Of a stretch of 64,000 bases of DNA, positions 16,047 through 25,359 are shown piece by piece. Both the position numbers and the translations under genes were made by a program. The notes beneath the pieces were generated by a model. That model ran no database searches, was not told the DNA's origin, and saw only the letters and a list, made by a program, of their open reading frames with translations. Each line of letters opens with the position of its first letter. Position 1 is the first letter of the stretch. Source of the stretch: TMP-24 sp046348855 (GTDB lineage: Bacteria > Pseudomonadota > Alphaproteobacteria > Rhodobacterales > Rhodobacteraceae); NCBI GenBank assembly GCA_046348855.1, contig JAXMDK010000010.1:62001-126000 (forward strand), given 5' to 3'.

Positions 16047-16643
16047 TTATCGTGAAGAAAAGAAGAAGGGCAGCAGGCGGCTGAAGTCGGCGTTGGTCAG
16101 GGCGCGGGGGCTGATCTCGAACCGCGCCATCCGCCCGATCCGCTCGGCCACCGGCACCCAGCCTTCGGCAACCGCGTTGTCCTTGCGGTTGGCGTAGTCG
16201 TCCCACAGCACCGTCACCGGCCGGGTGGTGTGCAGAAGCGTCGCGGCAAAGCAACCCAGCCGGAACCTTCCGTCGATCAGCACCAGATCGGGCGCGGGGG
16301 CCGGGTCTTCCTGCCAGACCGCCATCGGCAGGCGCCAGTAGCGGCGCCATTCGTTGTGGGTCAGCGGCATGCCCCATTCCTTGGTGCGGCCGATGTTGGC
16401 ATGGCGGATGTCGATGCCGGGCCGCAGCAGCCCGTGGGCGGCAAGGCCGGCGCGCAGGTTCTCGGCCCAGGCGGCGTCGCTTTCGATGGAAATGACGCGG
16501 GCCTCGGTGTGGCGTGCGGCAAAGACCGTCGATCCGCCCGATCCGTATTCCAGGATCAGGCCGGCCTTGCGGTAATGCGCCTCGACCGCAGCCTTTTCGG
16601 CGGGCGGCATGGCGATGTCGGGAAGGTGGGCAAGAGCGTCCAT
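16047..16643 (-). CDS. class I SAM-methyltransferase-like protein
   Basis: A 198-residue protein with a Rossmann-type motif I, ILEYGSGGSTVFAA (about 30-43), an acidic VISIESD at the end of strand 2 and DLVLIDGRFR at strand 4, as in small SAM-dependent methyltransferases. The motif is EYGSGGS rather than the commoner DxGxGxG, a variant seen in families whose activity is unproven. It starts 4 bases after the rhamnosyltransferase-like gene stop. Its target may be the glycan made by its neighbours. Confidence 0.65.
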   Translation of the reverse strand: MDALAHLPDIAMPPAEKAAVEAHYRKAGLILEYGSGGSTVFAARHTEARVISIESDAAWAENLRAGLAAHGLLRPGIDIRHANIGRTKEWGMPLTHNEWRRYWRLPMAVWQEDPAPAPDLVLIDGRFRLGCFAATLLHTTRPVTVLWDDYANRKDNAVAEGWVPVAERIGRMARFEISPRALTNADFSRLLPFFFSSR

Positions 16644-16647
16644 CAGG

Positions 16648-17544
16648 TCAGGGCCGGGGCAGGTCCAGCCGCTCGGCCAGTTCGAACGGGCGGGCGGTGT
16701 CCTCGATCGCGGTGCGAAGGGCCGCGCCGGTGGTGAAGGGAAAGGCCTCGGCGATGCGCCGTTCGGCGTCGGGCGTGGTCACGCCGCCGGCCGCCAGTTC
16801 GGGATTGCCGTCGACCGATCTGGTGATGCGCGGGGTGCGGTCGCCGGCGGTCTGGATCGTCTGTTCATAGCCCGAGGTGTTGTTGGTCGAATGCAGCGTG
16901 TAGTGAAAGGCGGTGAAGGTCGGGTCCATGTAGCTGGGCACCACGTTGGCATGGCGGGCGTGGCGCATCCGGTAGGGGTGCATCCGCGACATCGGCTCGT
17001 TGACGACGGCAAGGCCGATGGCGACATAGGGGTGGATATGGGCGCAATGCCGCGCCACGGCGCCATCGAGAAACCCCAGCACCCCGCCCGAGAATGAGAT
17101 CATCCCGCCGGGGTCGATGCGGCGGGCCGCGGCGCGCAGCCGTTCGACATAGCTGGCGCAGACCGCATCGTCGTCGTCCATGCGGAAGTGGACCGCCGGG
17201 GCGGTGTGGCCGAGGCTGGCTTCGGCGACGACCGGACGCAGCACCCCGCCAAGGTCGGTGTCCGAGGTCGCCAGAACCCGCACGGCCGGCACATCGGCGG
17301 TCAGGTCGGCCAGCCGTTCGCGATAGGGTGCGGGCATTTCGTTCGAAGTGATGACAACGAAGGTGAAATCGGGGTCGGTCTGGTGGCGGATCGACGGCAG
17401 CAGGACCTGTTCGAACAGGTGGAACCGGACGGCCATGCGCGTCGGGTTCCACAGCAGCCGTTCGGCATCCTCCAGCGTGCGGATGGCACGGCCGGTGTCG
17501 GTCAGCCCGAAATAGGAAAACCGGCAATGGCCGAAGATCTTCAT
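16648..17544 (-). CDS. putative rhamnosyltransferase-family protein
   Basis: A 298-residue protein that opens MKIFGHCRFSYFGLTDTGRAI and contains LLPSIRHQTDPDFTFVVITS and a metal-binding acid run FRMDDDDAV. This arrangement is that of the putative rhamnosyl transferase family (PF11316), GT2-like enzymes of cell-surface polysaccharide loci. It is the first gene of the ten-gene minus-strand run. The ATG at 17544 is preceded by AAGGGA, and a long arginine-rich upstream extension in the same frame was rejected. The run's promoter must lie in the 158-base region before the divergent gene at 17703. Confidence 0.75.
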   Translation of the reverse strand: MKIFGHCRFSYFGLTDTGRAIRTLEDAERLLWNPTRMAVRFHLFEQVLLPSIRHQTDPDFTFVVITSNEMPAPYRERLADLTADVPAVRVLATSDTDLGGVLRPVVAEASLGHTAPAVHFRMDDDDAVCASYVERLRAAARRIDPGGMISFSGGVLGFLDGAVARHCAHIHPYVAIGLAVVNEPMSRMHPYRMRHARHANVVPSYMDPTFTAFHYTLHSTNNTSGYEQTIQTAGDRTPRITRSVDGNPELAAGGVTTPDAERRIAEAFPFTTGAALRTAIEDTARPFELAERLDLPRP

Positions 17545-17702
17545 GCCTGTCCCTTGGCGGTTGCGTGTCCTGCCCTTGTTAGACAAGCCGCCGGGCTGCG
17601 GCAACCGTTTCGGGCCGGCGACAGCGGGTTGCGGGGCGTGGCCGGGCGGGTCTAAATGGCGGCGCCGCCCGCTTGGCGGTGCCCGCGAAAGCAGAGATCG
17701 CC

Positions 17703-19175
17703 ATGACCGACACGCCCCCCGAAGACGACAAGGAAGCGGCGGGGCAGGGCGTGATCCTGCGCGCGGCGAACGGCGACGTGATCCGCTATGACCGGACCGG
17801 GCTGGTGATGCGCCTGTCCGACCGGGTGATCGCCGACATCGAGGCACGCCTGTCGCTGCCGGACCGGGCGGCTGCGGCGGGCGGCGCGGCGGCGGACGAC
17901 GGTCCCGACCTGCCCGACGAGATCGACGCCTGGGACATCCGGGCCGAGGGCGACTGGCTGCGGTTCATGGCACGGCTGCCGGGGCGGCAGGGCATCCGCG
18001 GCTTTCGCCGGCCGCTGGCCGGCGGCGCGATCATCGCCGATGGGCGCGGGCCGGTGCTGGGCATCCTCGGGATCGGTGGCGCGCGGGCGGCGCTGGGCTC
18101 GCCTCCGGCGGGGGCCGGCTTTCCCTATCACATTCTTGCGCCCGCCGACGACATTGGCGCCGTCGGCCATGCCGGGGTCGAGCTTGCAACGCCGCGCGAC
18201 ATGCTGGAGCCGATCCGCGACCTGACCCACGAGGCACTGATCGCCGACCGGCTGCTGGCCGACCGGCTGGATCGCGGCCACGCGTTGCCCCTGTTCATGG
18301 TCCGGGTCGAAACCGACGAAAGCCCCGACGCGCGGACGCTGGCTACCGGGCGCGCGGTCGAGAACCTGGAACAGGCGGCGCTGAGCCTGTTGCGCGCGGC
18401 CGAACGGCTTGGCACCCATGCGAGGCTTCTGGCGGTGACGCTCGACTATGCGCTTGAGGATCTGTCGGGCAATGCCGTCGCCTACCGCGACGGGATGATC
18501 GCGCTGATGGAGGCGGTGACGGTGCGGCTGGGCCGATTGGGGCTGGCGCGGCCGCTGTTCCTGGCGACCTTCGATTGCGGCACCCATCGGATCACCGAAA
18601 GCCCGGCGCTGGCCGGCCAGTGGGAACTGTCGTGGAACCACGGCGAACACCAGCTGATCTATGCCGCGCCCGGCTACATGTTCGCCCAGGACGAAACCGC
18701 GCGGCTGACCGACCAGGGTCGGGTGGTGCGCGCGGCGATGTGCGCGGCGGCCTTGGAGCAGGGCGCGGACTGGCAATGCCCGGTCATCCACCTGGCCGAG
18801 GCCGAGGGTGCGGAGATCCGCCTGACCTGTGCCAGCCGGTCGGATCTGGTGCTGGATGCGGACGATCCGTTCGGCGCGGGCGCCACGGCGGGCTTTGCCT
18901 TGCACGGCGCGCCCGAAGGCCAGGCAATCCTGTCGGCCGAAGTCGACGAAAAAGACCCTAAATCAGTGATTTTGCGCTGTGCCCGGCCCGTGGTGGCGGA
19001 AGGTTTGACCCTGTCCTACGCCTATGGTGCGGCCCCCGGCGCCGGCCCCTATCCGGCCAATGCCGGGCGGCTGCGCGACGATTGGCAGGAGGGCGAGGTG
19101 GCGGGCCAACGGCTGCATCGCTGGGCCCTGCCGGCGCTGCTGCCGGTTCGCGTCGGCGGGGGCGCGCGCGGATGA
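17703..19175 (+). CDS. uncharacterised protein co-translated with the sulfatase-RTX gene
   Basis: A 490-residue protein without a signal peptide and not confidently recognised. The central part (PLFMVRVETDES, LLAVTLDYALED, PLFLATFDCGTHRIT, WNHGEHQLIYAAPGYMFAQD, GRVVRAAMCAAALE) has the spacing of an SGNH/sialate O-acetylesterase-like domain, but the catalytic Gly-Asp-Ser block is not obvious. A beta-rich C-terminal domain follows. The ATG at 17703 is used; a TTG at 17673 is in frame. Its TGA stop overlaps the sulfatase ATG (ATGA), so the two proteins are translationally coupled and may act on the same substrate. Confidence 0.6.
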   Translation: MTDTPPEDDKEAAGQGVILRAANGDVIRYDRTGLVMRLSDRVIADIEARLSLPDRAAAAGGAAADDGPDLPDEIDAWDIRAEGDWLRFMARLPGRQGIRGFRRPLAGGAIIADGRGPVLGILGIGGARAALGSPPAGAGFPYHILAPADDIGAVGHAGVELATPRDMLEPIRDLTHEALIADRLLADRLDRGHALPLFMVRVETDESPDARTLATGRAVENLEQAALSLLRAAERLGTHARLLAVTLDYALEDLSGNAVAYRDGMIALMEAVTVRLGRLGLARPLFLATFDCGTHRITESPALAGQWELSWNHGEHQLIYAAPGYMFAQDETARLTDQGRVVRAAMCAAALEQGADWQCPVIHLAEAEGAEIRLTCASRSDLVLDADDPFGAGATAGFALHGAPEGQAILSAEVDEKDPKSVILRCARPVVAEGLTLSYAYGAAPGAGPYPANAGRLRDDWQEGEVAGQRLHRWALPALLPVRVGGGARG

Positions 19176-21508
19176 GTTTCGACGCCGCCTCCATCGCCGG
19201 CGACAATATCTGCGTCATCTGGGTTGATGACCTGATCGACGTCTTCACCTGGCGAACCAGCTTCGGCATTCCGATCCTGACCCCGAACATCGACCGGCTG
19301 GCGGCGATGGGCGCACGCTTCACCAACGCATATGCCACGGTGCCGCTCTGCGCGCCCTGCCGGGCCGAACTGACCACCGGCCTGTCGCCCTACCGCACCG
19401 GGCTGGTGGACCTGAACCGCTTCTGGCGCGAGGTGATGCCACCGCACAAATCCTGGGCCTACGACCTGCGGCGGGCGGGGTTCTACAATTTCACCACCGG
19501 CAAGGTCGACGCGAACTACCGGCCCATGCCGGAAAGCTATCGGAGGTTCCTGTTTCACGAGGAACCGGCCGCCGCCGACCAGGGCGAACGGACGAAAATC
19601 AGGGAGTATCTGGACCGCGGGCCGGGGATCAAGGGTATCAACCACCCCGACGACGACGGCAGCCAGGACGATCGGTTCTATGACTTCTGGGTGGCGCAGA
19701 ACGCCATCGATTTCCTCGGTCGGGCCGATCCGTCGCGCCGCCACCTGATCCAGCTGGGCTTCAAGCATCCGCACTACAATCTCGAATGCCCGGATCGCTT
19801 CTATCAGATGTACGACGCCGCCGCGATCCGCTGGCCCGAGATCGCCGCGCCCGAGGATTATTTCGGCCCCCAGCCCGGCTTTGCCGTCTATGAGGCCGCC
19901 TATATCGCCAACGGCAACTGGACCCCGGAAAAGGCCGGGGACGAAGGCTGGCGGCAGGTGGTGCGGGCCTATTTCGCCGCCTGCAGCCATGTCGATCACG
20001 AGATCGGCCGGTTTCTTGACGCGCTGGCCGCCTCGCCCTTCGCGCGGAACACCACGGTTGTCTTCCTGTCGGACAACGGCTTCAACCTTGGCAACCACGA
20101 CAGCTTCCACAAGATGAGCCAGTGGGACAGCGCCGCCCATGTGCCGCTGATCATCTGGAGCGCCCGGATGGAGGGGCCCCGCACCATCGACCTGCCGGTC
20201 TCGCTGCACAATTTCCCCAAGACCATCATGGACCTTGCCGGCCTGCCCTACCGGCCCGACTGGGTATCGGGGCAAAGCCTTTTGCCCTTGTTAGAGCCTT
20301 CTTTCGGCACATACGACACGACGAAATCGCCGATTACCTCGGTCTTTGGCACACTGTCGGTGCGCCCCTCGGTCGAGGGCTATCGCCACCTGCGCTACTT
20401 CCGCTATCCCAATGGCGAAGAGCATGTCTATGACATCGTCGCCGACCCCGGCGAGACGAAGAACCTTATCGACAGCGCGCCGACCGGCTTCCTGCGCCAG
20501 GCGCTGGTCGAGGGCGCGCTGGACCTGGGCCTGGACCTGCGCGGGCTGGAAAACCCGGCCGAGGGCATCAATGCGATGATGGCGGTCGATGGCAGCGTGG
20601 TGCTGCAGGGAACGCGCGGCAACGACCATTACTGGGCCTATGGCGCGGCGGCCGAGAATATCCGCGAGGAAAAGGACGGCGGCGACGATACGCTGTGGTA
20701 CATGGGTGGGCCGGACGACTATGTGCTGCACTGCCCGATGAACGTCGAAACCATCCGCATCGCCACCGTCGTCGCCCGGCAGGAAAGCACCGAGCCGCGC
20801 GAACCCAAGACCATCCGCATCGTCGCCCATCCCGACAGCCCGATCACCTTCGAATGCTCCGAGCGGGTGCTGGTGAACGTCAAAGGGTCACGCGGCGACG
20901 ATCTGATGTATGGGCCGAAGTATGGCGGCGCCACCTTCCACGGCGGCGAGGGCAACGACAGCCTGATCGCCATCTCGCGCAGCGAAAGTTCGCGGCATTT
21001 CTTCTACGGCGGCGCGGGCGACGATTCGCTGGTCGGCGGCTGGGGCAACGACCTGCTCGATGGTGGCACCGGCGATGACACGATCCTGGGGGTGGCCGGC
21101 CGCAACCGCATTCACGGTGGGCATGGCAACGACAAGATCGTCGACGGCGACGGATCGTCGCGCGTGCACACCGGGCCGGGGCGGAACCGGGTGACGCTGG
21201 GCGGCGGCAACGACACGCTTTACGCCGGCACGGGCGTCACTCATGTCGATCCGGGACCGGGGGCGGTGCTGTTCGTCATTCCCTACGGTGGCGTGACCCA
21301 TGTGCAGGCCTGGGCGGCCGACCAGCGCTATGACCTGTCGGCCTGGCCGGTGCCGCCCGCGGTCCGCCGGCTGGCGGACGGGCGGGTCGAAGTGACGGCG
21401 GGACTGAGCTTCCTGATGGTCGGCAAGGTGCCGAAGGGCCACGACCTGACTAGCCAGTTCGTCCTGGCCGGCAGTGGCCCGGTTGACGAGGAAGAAGCCC
21501 CCGACTGA
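19172..21508 (+). CDS. type I sulfatase fused to RTX-type calcium-binding repeats
   Basis: A 778-residue fusion. Residues 1-~470 are an alkaline-phosphatase-superfamily sulfatase: metal-binding acids in VIWVDDL (Asp19/Asp20) and the C-x-P-x-R core CAPCRAELTTG, in which Cys60 would be oxidised to formylglycine; FLSDNGFNLGNHD is a further metal-site block. Residues ~560-710 carry hemolysin-type nonapeptide repeats (GGEGNDSL, GGAGDDSL, GGWGNDLLDGGTGDDTI, GGHGNDKI). There is no N-terminal signal, so export by a type I secretion system through the C-terminal region is likely. It would remove sulfate esters from a glycan outside the cell. The transporter genes were not seen here. Confidence 0.82.
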   Translation: MSFDAASIAGDNICVIWVDDLIDVFTWRTSFGIPILTPNIDRLAAMGARFTNAYATVPLCAPCRAELTTGLSPYRTGLVDLNRFWREVMPPHKSWAYDLRRAGFYNFTTGKVDANYRPMPESYRRFLFHEEPAAADQGERTKIREYLDRGPGIKGINHPDDDGSQDDRFYDFWVAQNAIDFLGRADPSRRHLIQLGFKHPHYNLECPDRFYQMYDAAAIRWPEIAAPEDYFGPQPGFAVYEAAYIANGNWTPEKAGDEGWRQVVRAYFAACSHVDHEIGRFLDALAASPFARNTTVVFLSDNGFNLGNHDSFHKMSQWDSAAHVPLIIWSARMEGPRTIDLPVSLHNFPKTIMDLAGLPYRPDWVSGQSLLPLLEPSFGTYDTTKSPITSVFGTLSVRPSVEGYRHLRYFRYPNGEEHVYDIVADPGETKNLIDSAPTGFLRQALVEGALDLGLDLRGLENPAEGINAMMAVDGSVVLQGTRGNDHYWAYGAAAENIREEKDGGDDTLWYMGGPDDYVLHCPMNVETIRIATVVARQESTEPREPKTIRIVAHPDSPITFECSERVLVNVKGSRGDDLMYGPKYGGATFHGGEGNDSLIAISRSESSRHFFYGGAGDDSLVGGWGNDLLDGGTGDDTILGVAGRNRIHGGHGNDKIVDGDGSSRVHTGPGRNRVTLGGGNDTLYAGTGVTHVDPGPGAVLFVIPYGGVTHVQAWAADQRYDLSAWPVPPAVRRLADGRVEVTAGLSFLMVGKVPKGHDLTSQFVLAGSGPVDEEEAPD

Positions 21509-21535
21509 AGCCGGGCGGGCCAAGCCTTCGGGGTG

Positions 21536-22603
21536 TCAGCCTGCGGCCTGCGACCGGCGCCGTTCCTCGGCGGTATGGCGGATCGCGTCGGCCAGTGTGC
21601 TGTCGCGGTCGATCAGCAGCTGGAAGTCCGAGATGTGCAGCACCAGAAGCGACACCGGGGCGGCGGCGACCACGGTGGCAAAGCGCGGCTCGCCCGAAAC
21701 CAGGGCCATTTCGCCGAAATAGTCGCCGGGGCCAAGCTCGACCGGCGGCGCGGAAACGACCTGAACCCGGCCTTCCAGGATGAAGAACATTTCGTTGCCG
21801 GGCTGGCCCTTGCGGCAGATGACCGAACCGGCCGGGGCGCGGCGCGGCTTCAGCGCGCGGACGATCTCGGCCAGGTCGCGGTGGGGCAGGCGGGCGAACA
21901 GCGGCACCCCGGCAACCAACTGCCAGACCAGGGTGAAATCCTGCCGGCGCAGTTCCTCGGCAAAGCCGGTGGCGAGGATGCCGGCCCAGAGCGCGAAGAC
22001 GCCGATGCCGCACATCATCACCAGCCCGGCCAACATCCGCCCTGCCGGGCTGTGCGGGATGGCGTCGCCATAGCCGGTGGTCGTCAGCGTGGTCACGGCC
22101 CACCACATGGCGCGCGGGATCGAGCCGAAGGCCTCGGGCTGGTCGGTGCGCTCCAGGAGATAGGCGATCAGCGCCGCCAGAAACAGGATGATGCCGAACA
22201 GCGCCAGCACGCCCACCAGGTTGCGCCGTTCGTTGCCGACGACCCGCAGCATCAGGCGAAAGGCGGCAAGGTCGCGCAGGGGCTTTGCCACCCAGATGCT
22301 GCACAGGATGCCGGGGTCGAGGCTGCCGGCCGGGAGCAAAAGGCCCACCACCGGCAGGACGACCGACAGGACGTCGACGACCAGCGCCGGCCCCTGGCCG
22401 TCCGGCCCGCCCTGGCGGCGGTCGCGCAGGCTGGCGCCAAGCTGGACGGCGTAGAAGACCCAGATCGCCGCCAGCACCCAGCCGAGCGCGCGATGCCAGA
22501 CCGGCGGCAGCCCGGGCAGGGTCAGGACCGCGACGATGGTCAGCCCGCAGATGGCAAGCGCGCTGCTTGCCACGCCGGAAACACGGGACAGAAGCCGGGA
22601 CAT
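21536..22603 (-). CDS. cyclic-nucleotide-gated potassium channel (MlotiK1-like)
   Basis: A 355-residue membrane protein with hydrophobic segments up to about residue 150, a pore loop with the K+ selectivity filter TTTGYGD (174-180), a final helix, and a C-terminal cyclic-nucleotide-binding domain (about 235-345). Its phosphate-binding cassette reads FGEMALVSGEPRFAT, with the phosphate-contacting Arg307 present. This is the layout of bacterial CNG channels such as MlotiK1; the voltage-sensor S4 basic repeat is weak. The ATG at 22603 has GAAGGGA at good spacing; 22612 and 22636 are alternatives. Divergent from an adenylate cyclase gene that could make its ligand. Confidence 0.85.
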   Translation of the reverse strand: MSRLLSRVSGVASSALAICGLTIVAVLTLPGLPPVWHRALGWVLAAIWVFYAVQLGASLRDRRQGGPDGQGPALVVDVLSVVLPVVGLLLPAGSLDPGILCSIWVAKPLRDLAAFRLMLRVVGNERRNLVGVLALFGIILFLAALIAYLLERTDQPEAFGSIPRAMWWAVTTLTTTGYGDAIPHSPAGRMLAGLVMMCGIGVFALWAGILATGFAEELRRQDFTLVWQLVAGVPLFARLPHRDLAEIVRALKPRRAPAGSVICRKGQPGNEMFFILEGRVQVVSAPPVELGPGDYFGEMALVSGEPRFATVVAAAPVSLLVLHISDFQLLIDRDSTLADAIRHTAEERRRSQAAG

Positions 22604-22782
22604 CGGGGCCATTCCCTTCGGCTTTGGGCCTGGCACAGGCTAGCCGATCGGCGGGGCGTTCGCCAAGGGGCGGCAGGGCCCATGCGCCGCTAGGTTGCCG
22701 GCGGTGGCTCTGCTAGAATGGACGCGGCGGTCGGCGCCGCAGGCAGGGTTTCGTCCGGCGGCCGACCCCGAGAGGATGCGCG

Positions 22783-24192
22783 ATGTCAGACTCAGATCCC
22801 CAATTCGCCCTGCTGCGGCAGGTCGCAGACCCCCGGATCGCAGAGGCGATCGAAAGGCTGGTGCGCGACGGATCGGACCGGGAACTGTGCCGGGTGAACG
22901 TGCCGGCCTTTGCCGCCGCCCGCGGGCTGGACGAAGAGGCCACCATCGCCGCCTTCCTGCATGCGGCCTCGCTCGGGCTCTTTGACCTGTCGTGGAACGT
23001 GCTCTGCCCCGGATGCGGCGGCGTCCTGGACGCGAACGCCTCGCTGAAGTCGGTCATCAAGGAAGAATATGTCTGCGCGCTGTGTGCCGAGGGCTATACG
23101 CCGACGCTGGACGAGCTGGTCGAAGTGACCTTCACCGTCAGCCCGCGGGTGCGCCGCATCGGCGCCCACGATCCCGATCAGCTGCCGTTCAAGGAATATC
23201 TGCGGCAAATCTACTGGGGTTCGGGCGTCGACATCGCCGACGAAACCTACGAGGCGGACCTTGACGCCATCGCCATCGACACATTGGAACTGGCGGCGGG
23301 CGAACGGGGGGTCCTGTCGCTGACCCTGCCCGCCCATTTCGCCATCGTCTTCGAGGTCGTCACCCATTCCGTGCAGTTCATCGACGTCAAGGGCGAGTCG
23401 ACACGCGAACGCCAGTCGCTGTCGCTGGTCTATGACCGCGACCATGTGCACAACCAGATGCTTGAATTCCGGCCCGGGCCGCTGCGCCTGGCCATCGAGA
23501 ACCGCACGGACCAGCGGGTGATGCCGGCGGTGCTGGTGGCTGGGGACGCGCTGCACCATCTGTTGCAACGGCGCCGACCGTTCCTGACCGCCAAGCGGCT
23601 GCTGACCAACCAGACCTTCCGCGATCTCTACCGGACCGACACGTTGCAGGTCGACCAGCGGCTGAAGATCACCAGCCTGACCTTCCTGTTCACCGACCTG
23701 CGCGGATCGACCGAGCTTTACGAACGGGTGGGCGATCTGGCGGCCTTCGATCTGGTGCGGGCGCATTTCCAGGTGCTGCACGACATCGTCGCGTCCGAGG
23801 CCGGAGCAGTGGTCAAGACCATCGGCGACGCGGTGATGGCCACCTTCGCCACGCCCGACCGCGCCGTCGCCGCCGCGATCCGCATGCGCGAGGCGATGCG
23901 CGAGCTGAACGCCAAATCGGGGCGCGAGGATCTGCTTCTGAAGATCGGCATGCACGAAGGCCCCTGCATCGCCGTGTCGATGAACGAACGGCAGGATTAC
24001 TTCGGCCAGACGGTCAACATCGCCTCGCGGGTGCAGGGGCTGGCGGATTCACGGTCGATCTATCTGACCGGCTCGGTCGTCGGCGACGAAAACGCCGCCC
24101 GGCTGCTGGCCGAGCGCAACCTGAAGCCCGCCCAGCAGAACGCCCGGCTGAAAGGCATCCAGCGCGACATCGACGTCTATGCGATTCCCTGA
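22783..24192 (+). CDS. class III adenylate/guanylate cyclase with N-terminal zinc-ribbon domain
   Basis: A 469-residue soluble protein. The N-terminal ~290 residues resemble the DUF5939-type region found ahead of bacterial cyclases and include a CPGC...CALC zinc-ribbon (Cys75, 78, 98, 101). The C-terminal cyclase homology domain has both metal aspartates (Asp305 in FTDLRGST, Asp349 in KTIGDAVMA), the base-selecting Lys345 and a Thr at the second base-selecting position (GQTVN), and the transition-state pair Asn412/Arg416. This fits ATP as substrate. It is divergent from the cNMP-gated channel and begins a run with a glycosyltransferase and a deacetylase-like gene. Confidence 0.9.
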   Translation: MSDSDPQFALLRQVADPRIAEAIERLVRDGSDRELCRVNVPAFAAARGLDEEATIAAFLHAASLGLFDLSWNVLCPGCGGVLDANASLKSVIKEEYVCALCAEGYTPTLDELVEVTFTVSPRVRRIGAHDPDQLPFKEYLRQIYWGSGVDIADETYEADLDAIAIDTLELAAGERGVLSLTLPAHFAIVFEVVTHSVQFIDVKGESTRERQSLSLVYDRDHVHNQMLEFRPGPLRLAIENRTDQRVMPAVLVAGDALHHLLQRRRPFLTAKRLLTNQTFRDLYRTDTLQVDQRLKITSLTFLFTDLRGSTELYERVGDLAAFDLVRAHFQVLHDIVASEAGAVVKTIGDAVMATFATPDRAVAAAIRMREAMRELNAKSGREDLLLKIGMHEGPCIAVSMNERQDYFGQTVNIASRVQGLADSRSIYLTGSVVGDENAARLLAERNLKPAQQNARLKGIQRDIDVYAIP

Positions 24193-24255
24193 CCGGCACT
24201 GCGCCGGGCGGCGCGATTGACAGGGCGGCGGCCAGCGGCCATGACGGGCGGGTCC

Positions 24256-25359
24256 ATGCGCGTCGCCTTCTATGCCCCGATGAAATCGCCAGACCATCCG
24301 GTGCCGTCGGGCGACCGGCTGATGGCGCGGCAACTGATGGCGGCACTTGCGGCGGCGGGTCACCGGGTCGACCTCGCGTCCGACCTGCGCAGCTACCGGC
24401 CCGAGCCCGATGCGGCGGCCTTTGCGGAAGTGGAGAAGCTGGCGCAGGCCGAGGTGGCGCGGTTGGAGCGGCTGTGGGCGGCCGACGGCCCGCCCGACCT
24501 GTGGTTCACCTATCATCCCTACTACAAGGCGCCCGATCTTCTGGGGCCGGATCTCGCCGCGCGCCACGGCATTCCCTACGTGACCGCCGAGACCTCCTGG
24601 TCGGCGCGGCGCAATATCGGCGTGTGGGCGGACATGCAGGCGCGGGTGCTTCAGGGGATCGGCCAGGCCGTCGTCAACATCTGCCTGACGTTGCGCGATC
24701 GCGACGGCATCCTCGCGGCAGCGCCGGCGGCGCGGACGGCGATGCTGCCGCCCTTCGTCGAGGCCGGTCCCTTCCTGGCCGTGCCGGCGGGCGCGGGCCG
24801 CGACAGCGCCCGGATGTTGACCGTGGCGATGATGCGGCCGGGCGACAAGCTGGCGAGCTATGGCCTTCTGGCAGAGGCACTGGACCGGCTGCCCGCCAGC
24901 CTGCCGTGGAGCCTGTCGGTGGTCGGCGACGGGCCGGTGCGGGCGGAGGTGATGGCGCGGTTCGCGCATTTCGCGCCGGGGCGGATCGTCTGGCATGGTC
25001 AGGCCACCACCGAACGTATCGCCGCGCTGATGGCCGACAGCGCGCTTTACGTCTGGCCCGGATATGGCGAAGCTTACGGGCTGGCCTATCTGGAGGCGCA
25101 AGCGGCGGGGTTGCCGGTGGTGGCGCAACGGGTCGCCGGGGTGCCCGAGGCGGTAGAGGACGGGATCACCGCGCTTCTGTCGCCTGAGGGCGATGCGGGG
25201 GGGCTGGCCGCCAATATCGTGCGGCTGCTGACCAATGCGGCGGAGCGGGCGGCGATGGGGGCGGCGGCGCGGCAGTTCATCCTGACCGGGCGGACGGTGG
25301 ACCGGGCTGCCGCGCGGCTGGGTGAGATTCTCGATGGCATAGGAAGGGCCGGGGCATGA
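24256..25359 (+). CDS. GT4-family glycosyltransferase
   Basis: A 367-residue GT-B enzyme. The N-terminal domain starts MRVAFYAPMKSPDHPVPSGD. The C-terminal nucleotide-sugar-binding domain has VVGDGP, WPGYGEAYGLAYLEAQAAGLPVVA (the E-x7-E region of GT4) and GVPEAVEDG. The start at 24256 begins the conserved strand; an ATG at 24241 is possible. It overlaps the deacetylase-like gene by an ATGA. With the cyclase upstream and the divergent glycan operon nearby, it probably adds a hexose to a surface or storage glycan. Confidence 0.82.
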   Translation: MRVAFYAPMKSPDHPVPSGDRLMARQLMAALAAAGHRVDLASDLRSYRPEPDAAAFAEVEKLAQAEVARLERLWAADGPPDLWFTYHPYYKAPDLLGPDLAARHGIPYVTAETSWSARRNIGVWADMQARVLQGIGQAVVNICLTLRDRDGILAAAPAARTAMLPPFVEAGPFLAVPAGAGRDSARMLTVAMMRPGDKLASYGLLAEALDRLPASLPWSLSVVGDGPVRAEVMARFAHFAPGRIVWHGQATTERIAALMADSALYVWPGYGEAYGLAYLEAQAAGLPVVAQRVAGVPEAVEDGITALLSPEGDAGGLAANIVRLLTNAAERAAMGAAARQFILTGRTVDRAAARLGEILDGIGRAGA

